Assembly (NCBI RefSeq): GCF_002813755.1
Contig: NZ_CP018061.1
Coordinates: 614,501-678,500 of the forward strand
DNA length: 64,000 nt
Direction of reading: 5' to 3'
Source of the DNA: Enterococcus mundtii
GTDB taxonomy: Bacteria; Bacillota; Bacilli; Lactobacillales; Enterococcaceae
Each line of letters begins with the position of its first letter. The stretch's first letter is position 1. This document shows, piece by piece, positions 51,107 to 58,772 of this stretch. The translations under genes and the position numbers were made by a program. The notes beneath the pieces were generated by a model. That model was not told where the DNA came from. It did no database searches and saw nothing but the letters and a program-made list of their open reading frames with translations.

Positions 51107-51441
51107 TGCCAAAACCTCCAATAGATTTTTTAATTGATTCTTTTATTTATAAAGAATATCTAGGGGAAGGCGACTGGAATAAACCAATTTATGAAGAAGG
51201 AAAAGAGATCTCCTTTTGTCGTATTGATAGGGGGAGCCAATACTCCTTTTCATCAAATGGAAAACAGCTTCTTTATAACGCTGTGATTTTTTGTTATAAA
51301 GGTTTAACTGATCCCTTGCCGAAGTTTAAAGAACAATCAATTGTCGTCTATGATGGCCAAGAACATGTTATTACCAAAATTGACATAGTAACTGAAGCAT
51401 ATTCAAGCGATGTTTATTCTTATGAGTTGGAGGTAGTCTGA
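51100..51441 (+). CDS. minor capsid protein (head closure)
   Basis: 113 residues of beta-type protein (FCRIDRGSQYSFSSNGKQLLYNAVIFCYKG, QEHVITKIDIVTEAYSSDVYSYELEVV), matching the minor capsid/stopper position. ATG at 51100 overlaps the previous stop. Confidence 0.75.
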   Translation: MLMPKPPIDFLIDSFIYKEYLGEGDWNKPIYEEGKEISFCRIDRGSQYSFSSNGKQLLYNAVIFCYKGLTDPLPKFKEQSIVVYDGQEHVITKIDIVTEAYSSDVYSYELEVV

Positions 51442-51767
51442 TGGGGATAAGTGTTGATTTAACTGGAGTAAGAGCCAAAGTTAGCGCACAGGCTATGAAA
51501 AGAGGTAAGTATGCTGTAGCAAATCAAGCAATGTCAGATATGAATCCATTTGTACCAAAAAAGGATAATACACTTAGACAAAGCGCTCATATTAATAATT
51601 CTGGTAGTGCGATTTTGTATGAAACAAAATATGCGAAGCGTCAATTTTATCTAAATGGTAAAAAATATACGACACCAGGAACTGGTCCAAGATGGGATTT
51701 AAAAGCGAAATCTTTGTATATGCCTTCTTGGGAAAAAGCATATCTGAAAGGGGCTGGAATAAAATAA
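51441..51767 (+). CDS. minor capsid protein (HK97 gp10-like)
   Basis: 108 residues. QAMSDMNPFVPKKDNTLRQSAHINNSG and TPGTGPRWDLKAKSLYMPSWEKAY are the conserved parts of this neck protein family. Start overlaps the upstream stop by one base. Confidence 0.8.
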   Translation: MGISVDLTGVRAKVSAQAMKRGKYAVANQAMSDMNPFVPKKDNTLRQSAHINNSGSAILYETKYAKRQFYLNGKKYTTPGTGPRWDLKAKSLYMPSWEKAYLKGAGIK

Positions 51768-52168
51768 TGGATTTTATTGATCGAATAAAAGATAAAATTA
51801 ATAGTATTCCTGATATCCCAATAAAAATAAAAAAGGGGTATCTTTCAGCAGTTGAGAGTTTAGTCATTTATCCATTACCTGGTGGTCAAGTTCTAACGGA
51901 ATACTATAATGGTGTGAAGGATGAACAACTAAACTATGAAATTGCCATGAAGTCACAAGACGGTTCTAAGATTGAACAAACGCTGTGGCTTATATCTGAT
52001 TCATTAGAAAGAATCAGTGAAATCACTAGTTCTGATGGGTCTTTTGAATTTAACGATTTAACTATAACGAGCAAACCTTTCATCAATGATGCGGATGAAC
52101 AAGGTTGGTTCGTTTTTTTATTGGATTTTCAAACAAAATTAACCACATTTGAGGGGGAAAATAAATGA
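51767..52168 (+). CDS. tail completion/minor capsid protein
   Basis: 133 residues from the ATG at 51767 (TAATG overlap); an in-frame start at 51692 lies inside the previous gene. Beta-rich tail-terminator type (LVIYPLPGGQVLTEYYNGVKDEQLNYEIAMKSQD), the expected gene before the tail tube. Confidence 0.77.
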   Translation: MDFIDRIKDKINSIPDIPIKIKKGYLSAVESLVIYPLPGGQVLTEYYNGVKDEQLNYEIAMKSQDGSKIEQTLWLISDSLERISEITSSDGSFEFNDLTITSKPFINDADEQGWFVFLLDFQTKLTTFEGENK

Positions 52169-52632
52169 GACGGAAAAATGCCTTACAAGCTTATTTTATT
52201 CAATTAATTACAACTACAAATGCAGATGCACCAACCGAAGACGGATGGTTAGAACTGGCAAAATGGATTTCTAATGTCGATGATAATTCAAATGAAGAAT
52301 CTGAAACTACCGGATATTATGATGGAAATGGAGAAGGTGAAACCGACGTTACCTCTCATCAGCTAGGTTATTCATTTACTGGGTTATATGACGAAGAAAA
52401 CGAAGCGATGGCAGCGATCGAAAATATGATCGGTAAATCTGGTGATGCTCGAAAAGTATGGTTCAAAGTTGTAAATGCCTCAGGCACAAAACAGCGTATC
52501 GGAAAGGCAACTGTCACTGAGCCAGTAGCACAAGTCGGAGATGCAACAGCTTATGGTGATTTCTCTTGCGGTATTGCTTTTGATAGCACACCAGAAGCTG
52601 AGGAAGTGCCATCAACTTCTACACCCTCATAA
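52165..52632 (+). CDS. major tail tube protein, base product
   Basis: 155 residues. Tail-tube fold (MRRKNALQAYFIQLI..., VDDNSNEESETTGYYDGNGEGETDVTSHQLGYSFTGLYDEENEAM). The frame ends ACA CCC TCA TAA. Immediately downstream, a second domain continues in the +1 frame, and a GC-rich hairpin (CCCCAG/CTGGGG, 52634-52652) starts one base after the stop. This is the arrangement of programmed +1 shifting of the Listeria phage PSA type. Confidence 0.87.
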   Translation: MRRKNALQAYFIQLITTTNADAPTEDGWLELAKWISNVDDNSNEESETTGYYDGNGEGETDVTSHQLGYSFTGLYDEENEAMAAIENMIGKSGDARKVWFKVVNASGTKQRIGKATVTEPVAQVGDATAYGDFSCGIAFDSTPEAEEVPSTSTPS

Positions 52633-52653
52633 GCCCCAGAACGTAACTGGGGG
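52622..52653 (+). other. predicted programmed +1 frameshift site 1
   Basis: In ACA CCC TCA TAA, peptidyl-tRNA-Pro on CCC (52624-52626) can re-pair on CCT (52625-52627), continuing CAT AAG CCC CAG. A six-pair stem CCCCAG/CTGGGG (52634-52639 with 52647-52652) lies just downstream as a possible stimulator. Confidence 0.75.
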
Positions 52654-52969
52654 ATTTAATGAAGATGGATCAATTACATTAAATTGGGATAGCGTGAACG
52701 AAGCACAAGCTTATGTCGTTCATTATGGCGGTGCTAACCAATCTGATCCTAACGATGCTACATTTATGGGATATTCAGAAAAGAATACATGGACATTAGC
52801 TGTAGTCGATATTCCTACTCTAAATGACGGAGAAAAGATTTATTTCTACGTACAAGCTTTCAATGAAAAAGGTGTAGGAAAAGACGATATTGAAAAAGCC
52901 GCTTACTTAAATGAAAATTCCTTGGGGTCGGCTTGGTCTGATGCTGTTGTTCTTGTACAAACTCCCTAA
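52628..52969 (+). CDS. fibronectin/Ig-like tail-tube extension 1, reached by +1 frameshift
   Basis: 113 residues in the +1 frame with no plausible start or ribosome site at its head. Domain beginning HKPQNVTGGFNEDGSITLNWD and ending GSAWSDAVVLVQTP, an FN3-type beta sandwich (conserved W, YVVHYGG, YFYVQAFNEKG). Joined to the tube protein the product is 267 residues. It would decorate the outside of the tail. It ends ACT CCC TAA, again a CCC-T context. Confidence 0.82.
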   Translation, partial: HKPQNVTGGFNEDGSITLNWDSVNEAQAYVVHYGGANQSDPNDATFMGYSEKNTWTLAVVDIPTLNDGEKIYFYVQAFNEKGVGKDDIEKAAYLNENSLGSAWSDAVVLVQTP

Positions 52970-52970
52970 G
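52961..52970 (+). other. predicted programmed +1 frameshift site 2
   Basis: ACT CCC TAA G: CCC (52964-52966) can slip to CCT (52965-52967), reading AAG GCG CCC CAA AAT in the +1 frame. The P-site codon abuts the stop directly, a stronger context than site 1, but no clear downstream stem was seen. Confidence 0.72.
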
Positions 52971-53489
52971 GCGCCCCAAAATCTGACAGCCGTTTATGAT
53001 GCAGAGAAAATGACTGTCACTGTAACTGCGGACTGTCCAGATGGGGCGACTAGTGGAAGAGCGTATAAAGACAGTCGAGATTTTGGAACTGCTTATATTG
53101 TGGAAGGTAAGGTTACTAAAACATTTGCAGAAATATCAGAAGGAGACACTCATGTTTATGGCTTGAGTGTCTTTTTTGATGATTTGGAATCTGAAATAGC
53201 TGAAATTGAATTCACAGCAATCGTTGAAACAAAAATACTGACGGTTGATGAATATATACCAGGAACAAGCACATATGTAACAGGTACGTATCAAGGAACG
53301 TTAGCTGAAAAAATAGGCTTATATGTTGACGAGACTCATGTCTATTCTGTACCGCTTATAAAGAGTGAATATCCAAAATTTAAATATTATAAGAATAATT
53401 TAACGGTCACTGAAAAGGTTCAAGTATACCTAGCGGATGAAAACGACAACGAGCTAGTTAGAGCAGATGTGCCAATTGTAGAAAAATAA
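52968..53489 (+). CDS. Ig-like tail-tube extension 2, reached by a second +1 frameshift
   Basis: 173 residues beginning KAPQNLTAVYDAEKMTVTVTADCPDG, again an FN3-type opening (APQNLTA), followed by a second beta-rich segment with VDEYIPGTSTYVTGTYQGTLAEKIGLYVD. No independent start codon with a ribosome site. With both shifts the tube protein would be 440 residues with two or three surface domains. Confidence 0.78.
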   Translation, partial: KAPQNLTAVYDAEKMTVTVTADCPDGATSGRAYKDSRDFGTAYIVEGKVTKTFAEISEGDTHVYGLSVFFDDLESEIAEIEFTAIVETKILTVDEYIPGTSTYVTGTYQGTLAEKIGLYVDETHVYSVPLIKSEYPKFKYYKNNLTVTEKVQVYLADENDNELVRADVPIVEK

Positions 53490-53494
53490 AATAG

Positions 53495-53517
53495 GAGAGA
53501 GACTCTCTCTTTTTTAG
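53495..53517 (+). terminator. terminator-like hairpin after the tail-tube gene
   Basis: AGAGAG/CTCTCT with a 3-nt loop and T6, directly before the AGGAGG of the chaperone gene. Confidence 0.6.
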
Positions 53518-53526
53518 GAGGATGTT

Positions 53527-53976
53527 ATGAGTAATAAACTATCATTTCAATTAGAAAAAAAAGGATTTCCAGTTAAAATTGGAGAATTAGAATTTTTCTT
53601 CGGAACAACAACAGAAGAATTAACGCGTTTCTTTGATGTTCAATCTGAGTTTGATGAGAGAGCGAAAGAATTAAAAAATCAACTGAAACAAATCAAAAAT
53701 ACTGACAAACCAGATAAAGAAGATACTCTTCAAATTCTTCGTATTTCTAAAGAATTGGCAAAAGCAGAATATGATGCCCTTTTAGGTGAAGGCTCTTTTG
53801 AAAAAATTTATTCTGTCTATCGTGATGTTGAACAATTAATTGATTTATTTGATCCAATTTCTTTTGAAGTTGCTGAAGCAATCGAAAAAGAAGCAGTAAA
53901 ACGAAAAGACAGTATTACTAAGAAGAAATCTGAGTTAATGAAGAAGAGAGCTTTGAAAAATAAAAAAAAGAAGTAG
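53527..53976 (+). CDS. tail assembly chaperone (gpG-like)
   Basis: 149 residues, lying between tube and tape measure genes as tail chaperones do. Opening MSNKLSFQLEKKGFPVKIGELEFFFGTTTEE, then coiled coil and a Lys-rich end. An A-rich run near the end does not lead to fusion with the next frame. Start after AGGAGG. Confidence 0.78.
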   Translation: MSNKLSFQLEKKGFPVKIGELEFFFGTTTEELTRFFDVQSEFDERAKELKNQLKQIKNTDKPDKEDTLQILRISKELAKAEYDALLGEGSFEKIYSVYRDVEQLIDLFDPISFEVAEAIEKEAVKRKDSITKKKSELMKKRALKNKKKK

Positions 53977-53984
53977 GTGATTAG

Positions 53985-54563
53985 ATGCGGTTAAATGATC
54001 CGTTGGTCACCGAAATAAAATTTGATGGAAATGAGTATCCAATTAATTTGGCTTTTGATAATGTGTTGGATGTTTTTGACGTCTTGCATGATTCAGAATT
54101 GTTTCCAGAAGAAAAAGTGAATATATGTTTAGAACTGTTGATCAGTGACTTTGAAGAGAACTTTCAAGGTACGACTGAGCAACAGTTTTTATTATTTGAG
54201 CATATTTTAGAAAAGTATATCTCCGTAGGCGATGCTGAAACCATTGAGACTGATATTTTAGGAAACCCAATGCCAAATGCTGTTAAGGAGACGAAACTAA
54301 TCAGTTTGATTCATGATGCTAAATACATTTATGCCTCTTTCCGACAAATTGGGATAAATCTATTTGAAGAACAAGGGAAAATGATGTGGGAAGAATTTCA
54401 AGCTTTGTTAGAAAGTTTACCTGACGATACTATACTCGCTAAAATCATTCAAATCAGGACATGGGAACCTAGCAAAGGTGATTCATCCAAAGAAAGAGAA
54501 CGAATGAAAAAGCTACAACAAAAGTATGCACTACCTAAAGAGGTAGGTGAAACTGATGGCTGA
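53985..54563 (+). CDS. Gp15-family tail protein (second chaperone)
   Basis: 192 residues of the bacteriophage Gp15 family (MRLNDPLVTEIKFDGNEYPINLAFDNVLDVFDVLHD, ILAKIIQIRTWEPSKGDSSKERERMKKLQQKY). Separate ATG at 53985 with GTAGGTG upstream; works with the preceding protein in tape-measure folding by position. Confidence 0.82.
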   Translation: MRLNDPLVTEIKFDGNEYPINLAFDNVLDVFDVLHDSELFPEEKVNICLELLISDFEENFQGTTEQQFLLFEHILEKYISVGDAETIETDILGNPMPNAVKETKLISLIHDAKYIYASFRQIGINLFEEQGKMMWEEFQALLESLPDDTILAKIIQIRTWEPSKGDSSKERERMKKLQQKYALPKEVGETDG

Positions 54564-57500
54564 TGGAAGAGTTGAAATTGCAGTCGAAGTTGATGGTAAA
54601 GGTGTAACTGTCCTTAATAAAAACCTAAATCAACTTGAAAAAAATAGTAATCGTGCAGGTGTATCTATCAAAGACTTAGTCACTTCAGTAGGACTTGTCA
54701 AGGTAGCTTCTGCGGCATTTAATGTATTGAATAATTCGTTAGATGCGGCAATCAGCCGTTTTGATACGATGCAAAAATTCCCTAAAGTTATGAAAGCTTT
54801 AGGATTTAGTGCTGAAGATTCTCAACGATCAATCAACAAATTATCAGACGGTATCGATGGATTACCAACGAAACTAGATGATGTTGTAGCAAGTACACAA
54901 CAAATGACAGCTATCACTGGTGATCTAGATAAATCAACAGATACAGTCTTAGCTTTAAACAATGCTTTCCTCGCATCAGGTGCATCTACAGAAGACGCGA
55001 CTCGTGGAATGCAACAATATAATCAGATGATTTCAACTGGTACAGTCGATTTAGAAAGTTGGAGAACTTTACAGGAAACAATGCCACTTGCTTTACAGAA
55101 AACAGCTGAAGCAATGGGCTTTGTAGGGAAATCAGCCCAACAAGATTTATATAAAGCCCTAAAAGAAGGTACTGTTACCTTTGATGAGTTTCAGGATAAA
55201 CTGATTGAACTAGGTACTGGTACAGGGATGTTAGCAGAATTAGCAAAAGAAAATTCTTTAGGTATTGCTACATCATTTGGAAATCTAAGTAATGCTGTTT
55301 CAAAAGGAATGGCAAACATCATCACTAAATTTGATGAATTAACACAAAAGCTTACTGGGCAATCAATTGCGCAAAATATTGATGGAATGAAAGCGCTGAT
55401 TAATAAAGCATTTGAAGAAATGGGTAAAGGGATGGATGTTTTAATCCGTCATTCTGATGATTTAGTAACAGCATTTGAGGGGTTACTGAAAATAGTTGAA
55501 TTATTAGCACCTGCTTTTGTTGCGGCAACAGGTGCATATATTGGATTTAAGACAGCTTTGTCATTAGGTACACTAGCATCTTTTGCAACAAAAATATATG
55601 GCATCATTACTGCGTTAGGTAGCATGGTCAGTATGTTTGGTGTTTCAGGTACTGCTTTTGGGTTGTTAGCTGCAATTATTCCAGCTGGTGTAACAGTGTT
55701 TTCTTTATTGGCTGGTGTAGTCGGTGCAGTGGTCGCAGTATTTATATATTTCTATCAAACAAATGAGACTTTTAAAAATGGGGTACAGAAAACTATAGAA
55801 CTTATAGAAACAGGGCTTATTAAAGCTTTTGAGTTTTTAAAGTCTGTACTTTCATCAATATTACCTACACTTCAAAATGTGGCAAGCGTCATATCTGATT
55901 CTGTTGTAAATGGCTTTCAAAAGCTTATTGAGATTGGATCAAAAATTGCTTCAATTGTTGGACCAGCGTTATTAACTTTTTCTAATGCAGTAAAAAATGT
56001 TATTTCCTCAGGTGTTGATAAATTTGGCCCAATCTTTTCACAAATTGGAAGTGTATTATCAGGAATTTTTTCTACAGGTTTGGAGATAGCAGGAACACTT
56101 CTAGAAAAGCTCGGTGGGACTTTTGGAAAAATAGGAGGAGTTATTTCTCTTGTTGTAGGAGTCCTAACGAAAGTAGGTATTGCAGCGATTGGCTTAACTG
56201 GACCTTTAGGCTTAGTTATTTCTTTAGTTGTTTCTTTCATATCTGCATGGGCAAAAACAGGAGATTTTAGTGCAGATGGTATCACAAAAGTTTTTGATCA
56301 GTTATCCAATACGATTGGTAATTTTGCGAACATTATATCTGAAAACCTTCCTAAAATCATAGAAACAATTACGTCTATTATTACAGATATTGTTGATAAG
56401 ATTGTTGAAATGTTGCCTCAACTTACAGAGGTTGCTACACAGATCATTCAAACCTTAACAGATGCAATTGTCACAGCGTTACCGAAACTTACTGAAATGG
56501 CCACTAATGTAATTATTACATTAGTTCAAGGGATTACATCTGCATTGCCAGAGCTTGTTTCAGTAGCAACTAATATCATTACGAGTCTGATCACTGCTTT
56601 AACTAGTCTGTTGCCTCAAATTATTGAAACAGGTGTCAATTTATTAACAATGTTAATTGATGGGATTGTCTCCTCTTTGCCGAAAATCATAGAGGTAGTA
56701 ATACAAATCATCAATACGCTGATTGAAGCATTTGTAACTGCTTTGCCGATGTTGTTAGATGTTGGGCTTCAAATTATAACAACTTTGATAAACGCAATTA
56801 TTACGGCTTTACCTCAATTAGTAGAATCAGCAACAGTAATTATCACTAGTTTATTAACAGCAATTATTGGAGCATTACCAACCCTTATAAGTGCTGGTGT
56901 TCAAATGCTAATGGCATTGATAAATGGGATCATATCAGTTTTGCCAATGCTAATAAGTGCAGGAATTCAAATTGTTTTGTCACTGATTACTGCTTTAATT
57001 AGCGCATTACCACAAATAATAGAAGCTGGTATTCAGTTGTTACTAGCTTTGATTCAAGGGATAATCTCTATTATTCCACAATTGATAGATGCCGCTATAC
57101 AAATTATCACGGCTTTATTATCCGCACTTGTCAGCGCAATACCACAACTATTAGAAGCAGGTATAGAACTGATTATAGCTTTAGTTCAAGGTGTAATTTC
57201 TGTTTTACCTCAATTAGTTAGTGCGGCATTACAATTAATAGTCGCCTTATTGGGTGCTTTACTTGATGCAATCCCAAAATTGCTTTCAGCCGGTGTTCAA
57301 TTGATCAGTGCATTAATTAGTGGCGTTCTAAGTTTATTAGGCCAACTAATTAATGCAGGAACTAATTTGATTACAAGCCTACTAAGTACTATTGCTGGAT
57401 TTGTAGGACGTATGCTAAGCGCAGGGGCTGATTTAATTAGGAATCTTGTTTCCGGTATATTAAGTATTATCGGTTCTGTTATAAGTGCAGCATCAGATAT

Positions 57501-58011
57501 AGGAAGTTCGATTTTAGATACATTAAGTGGTATTGATTTATTTGAAATTGGTAAAAATGTAATTCAGGGATTAATCAATGGTATTAGTTCAATGGTTAGT
57601 TCAGTAGCTTCTACAGTTTCTGAAATTGCTGGAAATATTAAAGATACTATCACAGGCGCTTTGGGGATTCACTCGCCTTCTCGGTGGATGCGAGACTATG
57701 TAGGTAAATTTATTCCTCAAGGAGTCGCTGTAGGTATTGAAGCTGATGCGAAAACAGCCTATTCAGCTATGAATAAGCTATCTACAGGTTTAATGAATTC
57801 CATAACGCCAGAAGTAGCTCTTGGTACTTCTAAAATGGGCTTGGCATCGGTAGGATCTCAGATTGTAAATAATACAAATAAATCTAAATCGTATTCACCA
57901 AATTTCAACTTTAATATTGAACATGCTGATTTATCTAGTGAAAAATCGATTGAAGAAACTTCACTGGAATTAGCAAAGTTGACAGAAAGACAAGCAAGGG
58001 GGCGTCTATAA
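54556..58011 (+). CDS. tail tape measure protein
   Basis: 1151 residues; sets tail length and exits into the host during DNA injection. The N-terminal tape-measure domain (VTSVGLVKVASAAFNVLNNSLDAAISRFDTMQKFPKVMKALG, TGDLDKSTDTVLALNNAFLASGAS) is followed by helices. From residue 598 come 17 consecutive hydrophobic 22-residue repeats. The GIHSPSRWMRDYVGKFIPQGVAVGI motif is near the C terminus. The start ATG at 54556 overlaps the previous stop. Confidence 0.94.
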   Translation: MADGRVEIAVEVDGKGVTVLNKNLNQLEKNSNRAGVSIKDLVTSVGLVKVASAAFNVLNNSLDAAISRFDTMQKFPKVMKALGFSAEDSQRSINKLSDGIDGLPTKLDDVVASTQQMTAITGDLDKSTDTVLALNNAFLASGASTEDATRGMQQYNQMISTGTVDLESWRTLQETMPLALQKTAEAMGFVGKSAQQDLYKALKEGTVTFDEFQDKLIELGTGTGMLAELAKENSLGIATSFGNLSNAVSKGMANIITKFDELTQKLTGQSIAQNIDGMKALINKAFEEMGKGMDVLIRHSDDLVTAFEGLLKIVELLAPAFVAATGAYIGFKTALSLGTLASFATKIYGIITALGSMVSMFGVSGTAFGLLAAIIPAGVTVFSLLAGVVGAVVAVFIYFYQTNETFKNGVQKTIELIETGLIKAFEFLKSVLSSILPTLQNVASVISDSVVNGFQKLIEIGSKIASIVGPALLTFSNAVKNVISSGVDKFGPIFSQIGSVLSGIFSTGLEIAGTLLEKLGGTFGKIGGVISLVVGVLTKVGIAAIGLTGPLGLVISLVVSFISAWAKTGDFSADGITKVFDQLSNTIGNFANIISENLPKIIETITSIITDIVDKIVEMLPQLTEVATQIIQTLTDAIVTALPKLTEMATNVIITLVQGITSALPELVSVATNIITSLITALTSLLPQIIETGVNLLTMLIDGIVSSLPKIIEVVIQIINTLIEAFVTALPMLLDVGLQIITTLINAIITALPQLVESATVIITSLLTAIIGALPTLISAGVQMLMALINGIISVLPMLISAGIQIVLSLITALISALPQIIEAGIQLLLALIQGIISIIPQLIDAAIQIITALLSALVSAIPQLLEAGIELIIALVQGVISVLPQLVSAALQLIVALLGALLDAIPKLLSAGVQLISALISGVLSLLGQLINAGTNLITSLLSTIAGFVGRMLSAGADLIRNLVSGILSIIGSVISAASDIGSSILDTLSGIDLFEIGKNVIQGLINGISSMVSSVASTVSEIAGNIKDTITGALGIHSPSRWMRDYVGKFIPQGVAVGIEADAKTAYSAMNKLSTGLMNSITPEVALGTSKMGLASVGSQIVNNTNKSKSYSPNFNFNIEHADLSSEKSIEETSLELAKLTERQARGRL
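56347..57468 (+). repeat. 17 x 66-bp coding repeat in the tape measure gene
   Basis: Exactly 17 in-phase units of 22 codons. Each begins (L/I)P-x-L or a variant, followed by an amphipathic helix ending in a I-x-x-A/I type turn. The first 15 are regular; the last two are degenerate (LGQLINAG, VGRMLSAG). DNA identity between units is low, so the repeat is old. Confidence 0.85.
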
Positions 58012-58772
58012 TGAATTTTACTAATCTTCCTTATTTTCAATTTCGCGGGAGACGATCGAGCGAGTTTAGTATGCGGATCAGAAATGAAATGGAGTTTGTA
58101 ATTCCAGAAGCTTCCCTGGAATTTACTGAAGTTGATGGAAGAAGTTCAGATATTGTATTTGATAAAGGAAGATTTAAAGATATTGAGAAAACTTTTCCTG
58201 TTAGAATCTTCAAAGAACAAGATAAAAATATTGCCACTCAGCTAAGAAATATAGCGGGGTGGCTTTATTTATCCCATGAGTATACTCCTCTAATATTTAG
58301 TGAATATAATGACTATTTTTATAAAGCCTTAGGCTATAGCGGAACTTCTGGAAAAGATATTAAGCGTGAGTGGTTAGATATTGATTTTACTTTCAAGTGT
58401 CAACCATACGTTTTTCGACTAGATGGAGAAGACGAGAGACAAATCATAAGTGGGCAAACAATTGTAAATCCAGAACCCTTTTCTAGCCTCCCAATTGTAA
58501 CATTTAACAAAACAACAAGTGATAATGACAGTAATATCTATATCAATGGTCAACAATTCCGGATAGCTAAAGAAGTAGGAACTGGCATTATAACTATGGA
58601 TAGTGAGAATGGCATCGCTTATAAAGACGGAGGGATAAATGTTTCAAAATATTGTTTTTTAAATACAGAAGGATATAATCCAATTGTTTTACAACCAGGA
58701 GTTAATGAAATTTCTTTTCTTAATATTGATCAGTTCAAAATGAAACCGAGATGGAGGAACTTAGCTGTATGA
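58011..58772 (+). CDS. distal tail protein (Dit)
   Basis: 253 residues. N-terminal siphovirus Dit domain (FQFRGRRSSEFSMRIRNEMEFVIPEASLEFTEVDGRSSDIV) and C-terminal galectin-like region (SLPIVTFNKTTSDNDSNIYINGQQF). Forms the ring linking tube to baseplate. ATG overlaps the end of the tape measure gene. Confidence 0.88.
   Translation: MNFTNLPYFQFRGRRSSEFSMRIRNEMEFVIPEASLEFTEVDGRSSDIVFDKGRFKDIEKTFPVRIFKEQDKNIATQLRNIAGWLYLSHEYTPLIFSEYNDYFYKALGYSGTSGKDIKREWLDIDFTFKCQPYVFRLDGEDERQIISGQTIVNPEPFSSLPIVTFNKTTSDNDSNIYINGQQFRIAKEVGTGIITMDSENGIAYKDGGINVSKYCFLNTEGYNPIVLQPGVNEISFLNIDQFKMKPRWRNLAV

Noticed and set aside
52165..53489. Tail-tube gene as a pseudogene broken by two sequencing or mutational frameshifts
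   Set aside because: Both breaks occur at the same CCC-T motif, in the same +1 direction, at domain boundaries, and the downstream frames are intact. Chance is a poor explanation, though resequencing would be decisive.
53940..53990. Programmed -1 frameshift joining the two tail chaperones through the A-rich run
   Set aside because: A -1 shift at the A-run meets a TAG immediately before the ATG at 53985, so no fusion protein results; the second gene has its own start.
56347..57468. CRISPR array or simple DNA tandem repeat
   Set aside because: The 66-bp period is conserved only at protein level; there are no identical repeats with unique spacers. No CRISPR array was seen anywhere in the window.
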